This document shows positions 55,653-64,000 of a DNA stretch of 64,000 nucleotides, in pieces. The translations under genes were made by a program, and so were the position numbers. Origin of the DNA: Actinotalea sp. Marseille-Q4924 (GTDB lineage: Bacteria; Actinomycetota; Actinomycetes; Actinomycetales; Cellulomonadaceae); NCBI RefSeq assembly GCF_916618755.1, contig NZ_CAKAKB010000003.1, positions 372,001 to 436,000 on the forward strand, read 5' to 3'. Below the pieces are notes generated by a model. It worked only from the letters and a program-made list of their open reading frames with translations, was not told where the DNA came from and ran no database searches. The stretch's first letter is position 1. Every line of letters starts with the position of its first letter.

Positions 55653-56584
55653 GCACGCGGTCCATGCCCGTCCCCGACGGGCTGGCGGGCGAGCGCGTCG
55701 ACGCCGCCCTGTCCCGGCTCCTCGGGGTGTCCCGGACGCGCGCCGCCGAGCTCGCGGCCGCGGGTGCCGTCGTCGTCGACGGCCGGGCGGTCGGGAAGTC
55801 GGACCGCCTCGCAGCGGGCGGATGGCTCGAGGTGGACCTCACGGCGCTCGACGAGCCCGCCACGCCGGCCGCCCCGCCGGAGCCCGTGCCCGGCATTCGG
55901 ATCGTCCACGACGACGCGGACGTCGTCGTCGTCGACAAGCCCGTGGGGGTGGCGGCCCACCCGTCCCCGGGCTGGACCGGCCCGACGGTCGTCGGCGCGC
56001 TGGCCGCGGCGGGCTTCCGGGTCGCGACGTCCGGTGCGGCCGAGCGCCAGGGCGTCGTGCACCGCCTCGACGTGGGCACGTCGGGCCTCATGGTGGTCGC
56101 CAAGAGCGAGCACGCGTACTCGGTGCTGAAGCGCGCCTTCAAGGAGCGAACGGTCGACAAGATCTACCACGCGGTCGTCCAGGGGCACCCCGCACCGACG
56201 ACGGGCACGGTCGACGCACCGATCGGACGCCACCCGTCCGCCGACTACAAGTTCGCCGTGACGGCCGACGGCAAGCCGTCGGTCACGCACTACGAGGTGC
56301 TCGAGATGGTGCCCCAGGCCTCCCTCGTGGAGGTGCACCTGGAGACGGGGCGCACGCACCAGATCCGTGTCCACATGGCCGCGCTGCGACACCCCTGCGT
56401 CGGGGACCTCACGTACGGCGCCGACCCGACGCTCGCCGCGCGGCTGGGGCTGACCCGGCAGTGGCTGCACGCGATGCGGCTCGGGTTCGACCACCCCGCG
56501 ACCGGGGCGCGGCTGGAGCTGTCGAGCACGTACCCGCAGGACCTCGCGCACGCCTGGGAGCTGCTCAGCGCGGGCCACCGCTGA
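55649..56584 (+). CDS. 23S rRNA/tRNA pseudouridine synthase, RluD type
   Basis: A 311-residue protein. The N-terminal S4 domain reads [30 protein letters not shown], and the synthase core has [16 protein letters not shown], the catalytic Asp in [29 protein letters not shown], and [23 protein letters not shown]. In E. coli RluD modifies U1911, U1915 and U1917 of 23S rRNA; the exact target here is not decided. It follows lspA, the usual order in actinobacteria. Confidence 0.92.
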   Translation: MSTRSMPVPDGLAGERVDAALSRLLGVSRTRAAELAAAGAVVVDGRAVGKSDRLAAGGWLEVDLTALDEPATPAAPPEPVPGIRIVHDDADVVVVDKPVGVAAHPSPGWTGPTVVGALAAAGFRVATSGAAERQGVVHRLDVGTSGLMVVAKSEHAYSVLKRAFKERTVDKIYHAVVQGHPAPTTGTVDAPIGRHPSADYKFAVTADGKPSVTHYEVLEMVPQASLVEVHLETGRTHQIRVHMAALRHPCVGDLTYGADPTLAARLGLTRQWLHAMRLGFDHPATGARLELSSTYPQDLAHAWELLSAGHR

Positions 56585-56666
56585 CCGACACGCCGGGCGC
56601 GCCGGTGCGGCCTGGGCGGACGCCCGACGACGGGCCGTCGTGGCCGGACGTGTCGGTCCGCCGACC

Positions 56667-56679
56667 TAGACTTCCCCTC
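56667..56679 (+). promoter_or_regulatory. Leaderless-type -10 promoter of dnaE1
   Basis: TAGACT at 56667-56672, seven bases, then ATG 56680, in the 95-base gap after rluD. Confidence 0.5.
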
Positions 56680-59600
56680 ATGTCGGCACCTGGATCGGAC
56701 TTCGTCCACCTCCACGTGCACACCGAGTACTCGATGCTCGACGGCGCGGCGAAGCTCGACCAGCTCTTCGCGGAGACCGCGCGGCTCGGCCAGACCGCCA
56801 TGGCGACCACGGACCACGGCTACCTCTTCGGCGCGTTCGAGTTCTGGAGCAAGGCCCGTGCCGCCGGGATCAAGCCCATCATCGGCGTGGAGGCGTACGT
56901 CACGCCGGGCACCAGCCGCTTCGACCGCTCCCTGGTGCGGTGGGGCGACGCGCACCAGAAGGACGACGACGTGTCGGCGCGCGGCGCCTACACCCACCTG
57001 ACGATGTGGGCCCGGAACAACACCGGGCTGCACAACCTGTTCCGCGCGAGCTCGCTGGCGTCGCTCGACGGGCAGATGGGCAAGTGGCCCCGGATGGACC
57101 GCGAGCTGCTCCAGACCTACTCCGAGGGCCTCATCGTGTCCTCCGGGTGCCCGTCCGGGGAGATCCAGACGCGGCTGCGCCTCGGGCAGTACGAGGAGGC
57201 CCGGCGGGCCGCCGGGGAGCTGCAGGACGTCTTCGGCCGCGAGAACTTCTACGTCGAGCTGATGGACCACGGCATCGACATCGAGCGCCGGGTCCAGAAG
57301 GAGCTCCTGCAGCTGGCGGAGGAGCTGGGCGCGCCGCTCGTGGCGACGAACGACCTGCACTACACGAAGCGGGAGGACGCGACCTTCCAGGACGCCCTCC
57401 TGTCGATCAACTCCGGCTCGCGCCTGACGGACCCGGACCGGTTCACGTTCGACGGCGACGGCTACTACGTGAAGTCGGCCCAGGAGATGCGGGAGGTGTG
57501 GCGGGAGCTGCCCGAGGCCTGCGACAACACGCTCGTCATCGCCGAGCGCTGCGAGGTCTCCTTCGACACGGGCGCGAACTTCATGCCGCGGTTCCCCGTC
57601 CCGGCCGGCGAGGACGAGACCAGCTGGTTCGTCAAGGAGGTCGAGCGGGGGCTGCACAAGCGGTACCCCACGGGCATCCCGGACGCGGTCCGCAAGCAGG
57701 CGGACTACGAGGTCGGCGTCATCACCCAGATGGGCTTCCCGGGGTACTTCCTCGTCGTGGCGGACTTCATCAACTGGGCCAAGGACAACGGCATCCGGGT
57801 CGGTCCCGGGCGCGGGTCCGCGGCCGGCTCGATGGCGTCCTACGCCATGGGCATCACCGAGCTCGACCCCATCGAGCACGGACTCATCTTCGAGCGCTTC
57901 CTCAACCCGGAGCGCGTGTCCATGCCCGACGTCGACATCGACTTCGACGAGCGCCGCCGCGGCGAGGTCATCCGGTACGTGACCGAGCGGTACGGCTCGG
58001 AGCGGGTCGCGCAGATCGTCACCTACGGCACCATCAAGGCCAAGCAGGCGCTCAAGGACTCCTCCCGTCTGCTCGACTTCCCCTTCGCGATGGGGGAGAA
58101 GCTGACCAAGGCGATGCCCCCGGCGGTGATGGGCAAGGACATCTCCCTGGCGGGCATCTTCGACCCGAAGGACCCGCGGTACGCGGAGGCGGAGGAGTTC
58201 CGGCAGCTGCACGCGACGGACCCGGACGCCCAGCGCGTCGTCGAGCTGGCGCAAGGGATCGAGGGGCTGAAGCGGCAGTGGGGTGTGCACGCCGCCGGCG
58301 TGATCATGTCGAGCGAGCCGCTCATCGACATCATCCCGATCATGAAGCGCCCGCAGGACGGCGCCATCATCACGCAGTTCGACTACCCGACCTGCGAGGG
58401 CCTCGGCCTCATCAAGATGGACTTCCTGGGGCTGCGGAACCTCACGATCCTCGACGACGCGCTGGTCAACATCGAGGCCAACGGCAAGCCGCCCATCGAG
58501 ATCGAGACGCTCCCGCTCGACGACCGGCCCACGTACGAGCTGCTCGGTCGCGGCGACACCCTGGGTGTCTTCCAGCTCGACGGCGGGCCGATGCGCGCCC
58601 TGCTGCGCCAGATGCGTCCGGACACCTTCGAGGACATCTCGGCCGTCATCGCCCTGTACCGCCCCGGCCCGATGGGCATGAACTCGCACACGAACTACGC
58701 CCTGCGCAAGAACGGTCTGCAGAAGATCGCCCCGATCCACCCCGAGCTCGCCGAGCCGCTGGCGGAGGTGCTGGACGAGACGTACGGCCTCATCGTCTAC
58801 CAGGAGCAGGTGCAGCGCGCCGCCCAGATCCTCGCCGGCTACTCCCTCGGCCAGGCGGACCTGCTGCGCCGCGCGATGGGCAAGAAGAAGAAGGAGATCC
58901 TCGACAAGGAGTTCGTGCCGTTCCAGGCGGGCATGCGCGAGCGCGGGTACTCCGACGCGGCGATCCAGGCGGTCTGGGACACGCTGGTCCCGTTCGCCGG
59001 GTACGCGTTCAACAAGGCCCACTCGGCCGCATACGGCGTCGTGTCGTACTGGACCGGCTACCTCAAGGCCAACTACCCCACCGAGTACATGGCCGCGCTG
59101 CTCACCAGCGTGCGCGACGACAAGGACAAGTCGGCCCTGTACCTCGGCGAGTGCCGCCGGATGGGCATCACCGTCCTGCCCCCGGACGTCAACTCCTCCG
59201 CCGCCAACTTCGCCGCCGTCGGCACGGACATCCGGTTCGGCCTCGCCGCGGTCCGCAACGTGGGCGCCAACGTCGTCGACGCGATCGTCGCTGCACGGGA
59301 GGAGAAGGGCGCCTTCACCTCGTTCCAGGACTTCCTCGACAAGGTCCCCGCGGTCGTGTGCAACAAGCGGACGATCGAGTCCCTCATCAAGGCCGGGGCC
59401 TTCGACCTCCTGTCCCCGAGCCGGCGCGCCCTGCTGCTCATCCACGAGCAGGCGGTCGACGCGGTCGTCGGCGTCAAGCGGCGCGAGGCCGAGGGCCAGT
59501 TCGATCTCTTCGCCGGCCTCGGCGGCGGGCAGGACGACGGGCTGTCGTTCAGCGTCGAGGTCCCCGACGTGCCGGACTGGGACAAGAAGCAGCGCCTCGC

Positions 59601-60216
59601 GTTCGAGCGGGAGATGCTCGGGCTGTACGTCTCGGACCACCCGCTGTCGGGGCTGGAGCACGTGCTGGCCTCGACCGCCGACTGCTCGATCGCCACGCTC
59701 ATGGCGGACGACGCCCGCGCCGAGGGCTCGATGGTGACCGTGTGCGGCCTGGTGACCTCGCTGCAGCGGAAGATGTCCAAGAACGGCAACCCGTGGGCCG
59801 CCGTCACGCTGGAGGACATGGACGGGTCCGTCGAGGTGATGTTCTTCGGCGAGACCTACCTCGCCTACTCCACGGTCCTGTCCGAGGACGCCGTCGTGAC
59901 CATCCGCGGCCGGGTCCGGCGCCGGGACGAGACGCTCCAGCTCCAGGCCGTCGAGGTGTCCCTGCCGGACGTCTCCGCGGTGGAGACGGCGCCCGTGACG
60001 ATCACCCTGCCGGTCTCCCGCTGCACGCCGCCGGTCGTGGAGCGGCTCCGGGAGATCCTGGCGACGCACCCCGGGGTGACCGAGGTGCACCTGCGCCTCA
60101 CGCAGCCAGGCCGGTCGACGGTCATGCGTCTGGAGGAAGGTCTGCGCATCGAGCGGTCGCCGGCGCTGTTCGGCGACCTCAAGGCCCTCCTGGGGCCTGC
60201 CTGCCTCGCCGTCTGA
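56680..60216 (+). CDS. dnaE1: DNA polymerase III alpha subunit DnaE1
   Basis: The main replicative polymerase, 1178 residues. An N-terminal PHP domain (FVHLHVHTEYSMLDGAAKL, ATTDHGYLFG and VEAYVTPG) keeps the metal ligands needed for Mn-dependent 3'-5' proofreading, as in mycobacterial DnaE1. The C-family palm has VGPGRGSAAGSM and the catalytic aspartates in MPDVDIDFDERRR, then LPLDDRPTYELL, LYRPGPMGMN and FNKAHSAAYG. The clamp-binding region and an OB fold (VTVCGLVTSLQRKMSKNGNPWA) follow. No second polymerase (dnaE2, imuB) is in the window. Confidence 0.97.
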   Translation: MSAPGSDFVHLHVHTEYSMLDGAAKLDQLFAETARLGQTAMATTDHGYLFGAFEFWSKARAAGIKPIIGVEAYVTPGTSRFDRSLVRWGDAHQKDDDVSARGAYTHLTMWARNNTGLHNLFRASSLASLDGQMGKWPRMDRELLQTYSEGLIVSSGCPSGEIQTRLRLGQYEEARRAAGELQDVFGRENFYVELMDHGIDIERRVQKELLQLAEELGAPLVATNDLHYTKREDATFQDALLSINSGSRLTDPDRFTFDGDGYYVKSAQEMREVWRELPEACDNTLVIAERCEVSFDTGANFMPRFPVPAGEDETSWFVKEVERGLHKRYPTGIPDAVRKQADYEVGVITQMGFPGYFLVVADFINWAKDNGIRVGPGRGSAAGSMASYAMGITELDPIEHGLIFERFLNPERVSMPDVDIDFDERRRGEVIRYVTERYGSERVAQIVTYGTIKAKQALKDSSRLLDFPFAMGEKLTKAMPPAVMGKDISLAGIFDPKDPRYAEAEEFRQLHATDPDAQRVVELAQGIEGLKRQWGVHAAGVIMSSEPLIDIIPIMKRPQDGAIITQFDYPTCEGLGLIKMDFLGLRNLTILDDALVNIEANGKPPIEIETLPLDDRPTYELLGRGDTLGVFQLDGGPMRALLRQMRPDTFEDISAVIALYRPGPMGMNSHTNYALRKNGLQKIAPIHPELAEPLAEVLDETYGLIVYQEQVQRAAQILAGYSLGQADLLRRAMGKKKKEILDKEFVPFQAGMRERGYSDAAIQAVWDTLVPFAGYAFNKAHSAAYGVVSYWTGYLKANYPTEYMAALLTSVRDDKDKSALYLGECRRMGITVLPPDVNSSAANFAAVGTDIRFGLAAVRNVGANVVDAIVAAREEKGAFTSFQDFLDKVPAVVCNKRTIESLIKAGAFDLLSPSRRALLLIHEQAVDAVVGVKRREAEGQFDLFAGLGGGQDDGLSFSVEVPDVPDWDKKQRLAFEREMLGLYVSDHPLSGLEHVLASTADCSIATLMADDARAEGSMVTVCGLVTSLQRKMSKNGNPWAAVTLEDMDGSVEVMFFGETYLAYSTVLSEDAVVTIRGRVRRRDETLQLQAVEVSLPDVSAVETAPVTITLPVSRCTPPVVERLREILATHPGVTEVHLRLTQPGRSTVMRLEEGLRIERSPALFGDLKALLGPACLAV

Positions 60217-60319
60217 CGCCGGCCGGCGCGCCGCGCCCCGACCTCCCGGCGCACGCCGGCGAACGCCCGGAGCCCTGAGGCCGTGCTGGTCGGTCGGCCC
60301 GCAGGCGGGTGACGCTCCC

Positions 60320-60331
60320 TAGACTGCGCGG
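60320..60331 (+). promoter_or_regulatory. Leaderless-type -10 promoter of the PPOX gene
   Basis: TAGACT at 60320-60325, six bases, then GTG 60332. The remaining part of the 115-base gap after dnaE1 shows no clear terminator. Confidence 0.5.
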
Positions 60332-60739
60332 GTGATCCACCTGACGCCGGAGCAGCACGTGTTCGTCACCGAGCGTCATCTGGCGACCCTCACCACGCTG
60401 CGCCCGGACGGGACGCCGCACGTCGTCCCCGTCGGCTTCACGTGGGACCCGGAGCAGGGCGTCATCAGGATCACGACGCGGTTCACCTCGGCCAAGGTCA
60501 GGAACATCGAGACGCGGGCCGGGTCCGGCAGCGAGGTGCGGGCAGCGGTGTGCCAGGTCGACGGCGGCCGGTGGCTCACCCTGGAGGGCACGATCGCCGT
60601 CGTGCGGGACCGCGACGAGGTGCTCGAGGCGATGCGGCGGTATGCGGTGCGGTACCGCACGCTCACGGAGGACCCACGGCGCGTGGTCCTGCGGCTGACG
60701 GTCGACCGCATCATGGGCTCCGCCTACATGACCCGCTGA
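60332..60739 (+). CDS. PPOX-class (F420/FMN-type) oxidoreductase
   Basis: A 135-residue split-barrel protein of the pyridoxamine 5'-phosphate oxidase superfamily. It begins HLTPEQHVFVTERHLATLTTLRPDGTPHVVPVGFTWD, then ITTRFTSAKVRNIETR, a nucleotide-phosphate-binding stretch, and RWLTLEGTIAVV. Actinobacterial relatives use F420H2 or FMN. Its substrate is unknown. The absence of a PNPOx C-terminal RxxW motif argues against true pyridoxine phosphate oxidase. Confidence 0.82.
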   Translation: MIHLTPEQHVFVTERHLATLTTLRPDGTPHVVPVGFTWDPEQGVIRITTRFTSAKVRNIETRAGSGSEVRAAVCQVDGGRWLTLEGTIAVVRDRDEVLEAMRRYAVRYRTLTEDPRRVVLRLTVDRIMGSAYMTR

Positions 60740-60771
60740 CCGTCGTCCGGTCGGGAGCGCGGGCGCTCGAC

Positions 60772-60993
60772 TCACCGGAGGCGGACGGTCTCCTCGCCAC
60801 CGGGCAGGTCGACCACGACGACGTCGCCCCGCAGGATCCGGCGTCCGCGTCGGCCCTCGGGCTCGCCGTTGACCGTGACCTCGCCCTCGTCGAGCAGCGC
60901 CCGGGCGTGGCCGCCGCTCTCCGCGACGCCGGCGAGCTTGAGGAGCTGGCCGAGCCGGATGCCGTCCTCGGCGTCGACGATCCGTGGTTCCAC
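60772..60993 (-). CDS. S4-domain RNA-binding protein
   Basis: A 73-residue protein made of a single S4 fold: IRLGQLLKLAGVAESGGHARALLDEGEVTVNGEPEGRRGRRILRGDVVVV. It resembles YbcJ/YaaA-type small S4 proteins that bind RNA, perhaps stalled 50S subunits. GTG 60993 is preferred; CAGACT six bases upstream resembles the leaderless -10 elements of its neighbours. It is divergent from hisD, the usual actinobacterial arrangement. Confidence 0.86.
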   Translation of the reverse strand: MEPRIVDAEDGIRLGQLLKLAGVAESGGHARALLDEGEVTVNGEPEGRRGRRILRGDVVVVDLPGGEETVRLR

Positions 60994-61064
60994 CCCGCCA
61001 GTCTGGCGCACCGGAGCCGCTGAGAACGCACGGACGTCCCCGCCGCGGCCCGGGGGCGGCGACC

Positions 61065-61077
61065 TAGGATCGAGGGC
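61065..61077 (+). promoter_or_regulatory. Leaderless-type -10 promoter of hisD
   Basis: TAGGAT at 61065-61070, seven bases, then GTG 61078. No T-box or attenuator is seen in the short gap before it. Confidence 0.5.
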
Positions 61078-62418
61078 GTGACGACCACCTCGACGACGAT
61101 CGCCCGCATCGACCTGCGGGGCAGGACGCTGACCCCGCGGGAGCTCGCGCAGGCCCTGCCGCGCCCCGAGCTCGACGTCGAGGGGGCGCTGCAGCAGGTG
61201 GCGCCTCTCGTGGAGGACGTGCGGCACCGCGGCGCCGCCGCCCTGCGCGATCTCGCCGAGCGGTTCGACGGCGTGCGGCCGGAGCGGCTCCGCGTCCCCG
61301 CCGACGAGCTGGCCCGTGCCGTCGAGACGCTCGACCCGACCGTCCGCGCCGCCCTGGAGGAGGCGATCCGACGGGTGCGTGTCGTGCACCGCGCGCAGGT
61401 GCCGGCGGACCTGGTCGTCGACGTCGCGCCCGGCGCGCAGGTGCGCCAGCGCTGGCTGCCCGTGCGCCGCGTCGGTCTGTACGTGCCGGGCGGCCTGGCC
61501 GTGTACCCGTCGTCGGTGGTCATGAACGTCGTCCCGGCGCAGGAGGCGGGCGTCCGCTCCCTCGTCGTGACGAGCCCGCCCCAGAAGGAGCACGGGGGCC
61601 TCCCGCACCCGACGATCCTCGCGGCGTGCCACCTGCTCGGTGTGGAGGAGGTGTACGCCGTGGGCGGTGCGCAGGCCGTCGCGATGCTCGCCTACGGCGC
61701 AGCGGGGGAGTCCGAGGCGGACGGCGACGTGCTGTGCGAGCCCGTCGACGTCGTCACCGGGCCGGGCAACCAGTACGTCACGGCCGCGAAGCGGCTGGTG
61801 CGCGGGGTCGTCGGGATCGACTCGGAGGCGGGCCCGACGGAGATCGCGGTGCTCGCCGACGACACGGCGGACCCCCGGCACGTCGCCGCCGACCTGGTCT
61901 CGCAGGCCGAGCACGGCCCGACGTCGGCCTCCGTGCTCGTCACGGCGTCCGCCGCCCTGGCGGACGCCGTCGAGGCGCTCCTGCCGGACGTGGTGGGCGC
62001 CACGCGGCACGCCGAGCGGGTCGCCACAGCGCTGTCGGGGCCGCAGTCGGCCATCGTGCTCGTCGACGACCTCGAGCACGGGCTCGCCGTCGTCAACGCG
62101 TACGGCGCGGAGCACCTGGAGATCCAGACGGCCGACGCGTCGGCCGTGGCGGACCGGGTCACGAGCGCGGGGGCGATCTTCGTCGGGGCGTTCTCGCCCG
62201 TGTCCCTGGGCGACTACATGGCGGGGTCCAACCACGTGCTGCCGACCGGAGGGTGCGCGCACTTCTCGAGCGGGCTCGGCGTCCACAGCTTCCTGCGTCC
62301 GGTCCAGGTCGTGGAGTACGGCGCCGACGCGCTGGCCGAGGTGGCGGACCGCCTGGTCGCACTCGCCGGCGACGAGGACCTGCCCGCGCACGGCGAGGCA
62401 GTCCGCGCCCGCTTCTGA
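61078..62418 (+). CDS. hisD: Histidinol dehydrogenase
   Basis: HisD oxidises L-histidinol to L-histidine in two NAD-dependent steps. The 446-residue protein has [40 protein letters not shown], the [14 protein letters not shown] block, [31 protein letters not shown], the zinc ligands in [10 protein letters not shown] and AEHLEI, and [18 protein letters not shown]. Length is normal. The other his genes are not in the window; in this group they usually follow downstream, but here recQ is convergent at once. Confidence 0.96.
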   Translation: MTTTSTTIARIDLRGRTLTPRELAQALPRPELDVEGALQQVAPLVEDVRHRGAAALRDLAERFDGVRPERLRVPADELARAVETLDPTVRAALEEAIRRVRVVHRAQVPADLVVDVAPGAQVRQRWLPVRRVGLYVPGGLAVYPSSVVMNVVPAQEAGVRSLVVTSPPQKEHGGLPHPTILAACHLLGVEEVYAVGGAQAVAMLAYGAAGESEADGDVLCEPVDVVTGPGNQYVTAAKRLVRGVVGIDSEAGPTEIAVLADDTADPRHVAADLVSQAEHGPTSASVLVTASAALADAVEALLPDVVGATRHAERVATALSGPQSAIVLVDDLEHGLAVVNAYGAEHLEIQTADASAVADRVTSAGAIFVGAFSPVSLGDYMAGSNHVLPTGGCAHFSSGLGVHSFLRPVQVVEYGADALAEVADRLVALAGDEDLPAHGEAVRARF

Positions 62419-62454
62419 GGCGCGCAGCAGGGCCGAGGCGTCCCGAGGGGCCGC

Positions 62455-64000
62455 TCACCCCACCGCGAGGGCGAAGGGCAGGACCTGTGCCGCGCCGAGC
62501 CGACGGAGCAGGCGTGCGCCGACGGTCATCGTCCAGCCGCTGCCGACCCGGTCGTCCACGAGCAGGACGGTCCGCCCGGGGAGCCCGGCCAGCGCGGCGT
62601 CGCCGAGGTCCGGCGTCAGCCGCCGGGCGACCCCGGCGAGGCGCTGCGCGGAGTTGACGTCGTGGCGACCGGACGGCACCCGCTGGTCCGGCACGAGAGC
62701 GCCGACGAGGGGCACGCCGAGGTGGCGTGCCGTGCCGGACGCGAGGTGCTGGACGAGCTCCGGTCGGCTGTCGGAGGCGATGACGACGACGCCGTCGACC
62801 CGAGGTGCCCACGCGTCGAGCACCGCCGTGACGGCTGCGCGCAGGGCCGGCGGCACGGGTCCGTCGACGGCGTGACCGTCGGACGACGTGGCGAGCACCT
62901 CCCGCAGCGCGTTGCCCCAGCCGAGGGCGTCCAGCCGCCCCACGACGCGCCCCGTGCCGGCCTGCTCGTCGGCGGGGATCCGCCCCGTCAGGGGCACGTC
63001 GAGGGCCGCCATCCCGGTGGGCCACTGGCGCCGGGGCTCGAGCTCCTCGCCGGGGACCGACAGCGCGGACCGCGCGGCACGGACCGCGTCGTCGTCCGGG
63101 ACCGCCCAGGGGGCGTCCGGAGCGCACCGGTCGCACCGACCGCACCGCCAGGTGTCCGGCGCCGACCCCGCCCGCACCCACCCCTCCAGCTCCGGGTCGT
63201 CGAGCACCGACCGCAGGAAGGCCATCCGGCACCCTGGTGCGGTGACGTACTCGGTCATGAGGCGTTCCTCGGCCTCGCGCGCTGCCTGCACCCGGGCGTA
63301 CCGCTCGGCGTCGTAGGTCCACGGCCGGCCCGTCGCGGTCCAGCCGCCGGGCACGCGCCGGACCGCGCCGTCCACGTCGAGCACCTTGAGCAGCAGCTCC
63401 AGCCGTGAGCGCCGCAGCTCCACCCGCGGTTCCAGGGCCGCGGTCGACAGCGGGCGGCCCGCACCCTCGAGGGCCGCCAGGGTGGCCCGCACCTGGTCCT
63501 CCGCAGGGAAGGACATCGCGGCGAACCAGTCCCAGACCGCCCGGTCCTCGCGCCCGGGCAGCAGCACCACCTCGGCGCGTTCGGTCGCGCGACCGGCGCG
63601 GCCCACCTGCTGGTAGTAGGTGATGGGCGACGCCGGGGCACCGAGGTGCACGACGAAGCCGAGGTCCGGCTTGTCGAACCCCATGCCCAGCGCCGAGGTG
63701 GCGACCAGCGCCTTGACCCGGTTGGCCAGCAGGTCGTCCTCCGACACGGTCCGCTCGGCCGGCTCCGTGCGTCCGGTGTAGCTGCGGACGGCGATCCCGG
63801 CGGTGCGCAGGTGGGCGGCGACCTGCTCCGCCGCGGCGACGGTCAGGCAGTAGACGATGCCCGACCCCGGCAGTCGCGGCAGGGTCGTCGCGAGCCACGC
63901 CAGTCGCGCGGCCTGGTCCGGCAGCTCCAGCACGGCGAGGCGCAGGCTCTCCCGGTCCAGGCCGCCGCGGAGCACCAGCACCTCACCGTCGTGCCCGGCG
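62455..64000 (-). CDS. RecQ-family DNA helicase with C-terminal phosphoribosyltransferase-like domain (5' end missing)
   Basis: Partial: the gene runs off the right edge, so the first helicase lobe (Walker A, DEAH) is missing. The 515 visible residues start in the linker (VLVLRGGLDRESLRLAV), then give lobe 2 with GIVYCLTVAAAEQVAAHL, the ALVATSALGMGFDKPDLGFVVHL and the motif VI QQVGRAGR, a zinc-type cysteine group (APGCRMAF, WRCGRCDRCAP), and a final region of about 150 residues ending VDGVVVIASDSRPELVQHLA ... VLLVDDRVGSGWTMTVGARLL, a PRPP-binding loop pattern. Frame and domain order are unbroken. Confidence 0.88.
   Translation of the reverse strand, partial: AGHDGEVLVLRGGLDRESLRLAVLELPDQAARLAWLATTLPRLPGSGIVYCLTVAAAEQVAAHLRTAGIAVRSYTGRTEPAERTVSEDDLLANRVKALVATSALGMGFDKPDLGFVVHLGAPASPITYYQQVGRAGRATERAEVVLLPGREDRAVWDWFAAMSFPAEDQVRATLAALEGAGRPLSTAALEPRVELRRSRLELLLKVLDVDGAVRRVPGGWTATGRPWTYDAERYARVQAAREAEERLMTEYVTAPGCRMAFLRSVLDDPELEGWVRAGSAPDTWRCGRCDRCAPDAPWAVPDDDAVRAARSALSVPGEELEPRRQWPTGMAALDVPLTGRIPADEQAGTGRVVGRLDALGWGNALREVLATSSDGHAVDGPVPPALRAAVTAVLDAWAPRVDGVVVIASDSRPELVQHLASGTARHLGVPLVGALVPDQRVPSGRHDVNSAQRLAGVARRLTPDLGDAALAGLPGRTVLLVDDRVGSGWTMTVGARLLRRLGAAQVLPFALAVG

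Noticed and set aside
56290-60090. A 1266-codon minus-strand frame opposite dnaE1
   Set aside because: Valine/Asp/Leu/Arg-rich antisense shadow; dnaE1 is complete on the + strand.

Overview
This window is core chromosome of a very GC-rich (about 75 percent) Gram-positive actinobacterium. The gene order (miaB-miaA-dapF-hflX-lexA-nrdR; a full division/cell-wall cluster without ftsA; wag31-lspA-rluD-dnaE1-hisD) and the near-exclusive use of G or C at third codon positions suggest a cellulomonad-like member of the Micrococcales. The genus is an inference from gene content. I see no rRNA, tRNA, CRISPR array, prophage, insertion sequence or other sign of recent transfer.

Layout. 1-6588: the 3' end of miaB, two adjacent minus-strand YbjN-like genes, the chain ligB-like/miaA/dapF, an RsmC-like methyltransferase and hflX. 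6674-12830: a DinG/XPD-type helicase, L-lactate dehydrogenase, lexA, a divergent SOS-type LysM gene (ChiZ/DivS-like), nrdR and a helical hypothetical. 12846-17972: long-chain acyl-CoA ligase with a perfect palindromic operator, aldo/keto reductase, serA and a membrane-anchored zinc metalloprotease. 17985-26617: HelD-like RNA polymerase recycling ATPase, a three-gene signalling operon (PP2C response regulator, CHASE3 histidine kinase, Rcp1-like receiver), a PAC2 protein, an MFS transporter and a cold-shock protein. 26712-30033: a spermidine-synthase-like protein, then an SOS-box-controlled operon of a HEPN protein and DNA polymerase IV, then DUF3040. 30249-34752: minus-strand moxR-DUF58-tgpA operon.

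34753-54403 is the dcw cluster: mraZ-rsmH-ftsL-ftsI-murE-murF-mraY-murD-ftsW-murG-murC-ftsQ-ftsZ-pgeF-sepF-yggT-wag31. It makes and flips lipid II, cross-links septal peptidoglycan, and builds and anchors the Z ring. Most genes overlap by 1-8 bases, so translation is probably coupled. 54550-64000 carries a DksA/TraR-type zinc-finger gene, lspA, rluD, dnaE1, a PPOX-type oxidoreductase, an S4-domain protein, hisD, and the 3' part of a RecQ helicase with a phosphoribosyltransferase-like tail.

The most unusual material is non-coding. The 588-base divergent region between moxR and mraZ has 18 CTCC cores on one strand, eight of them exactly 10 bases after the previous one. It ends in three GTGG(A/C)G hexamers on the opposite strand, also 10 bases apart, over the mraZ promoter. 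That is the expected geometry of MraZ boxes, and it would extend MraZ control to the divergent moxR operon. The moxR start is also covered by a long inverted repeat that holds both its ribosome binding site and a -10-like hexamer. Two SOS operators (lexA and HEPN-dinB) match the Gram-positive consensus closely, and the LysM gene carries a tandem 15-base duplication of an SOS-like box. At least ten genes show TAnnnT followed 6 or 7 bases later by ATG or GTG, the signature of leaderless transcripts.
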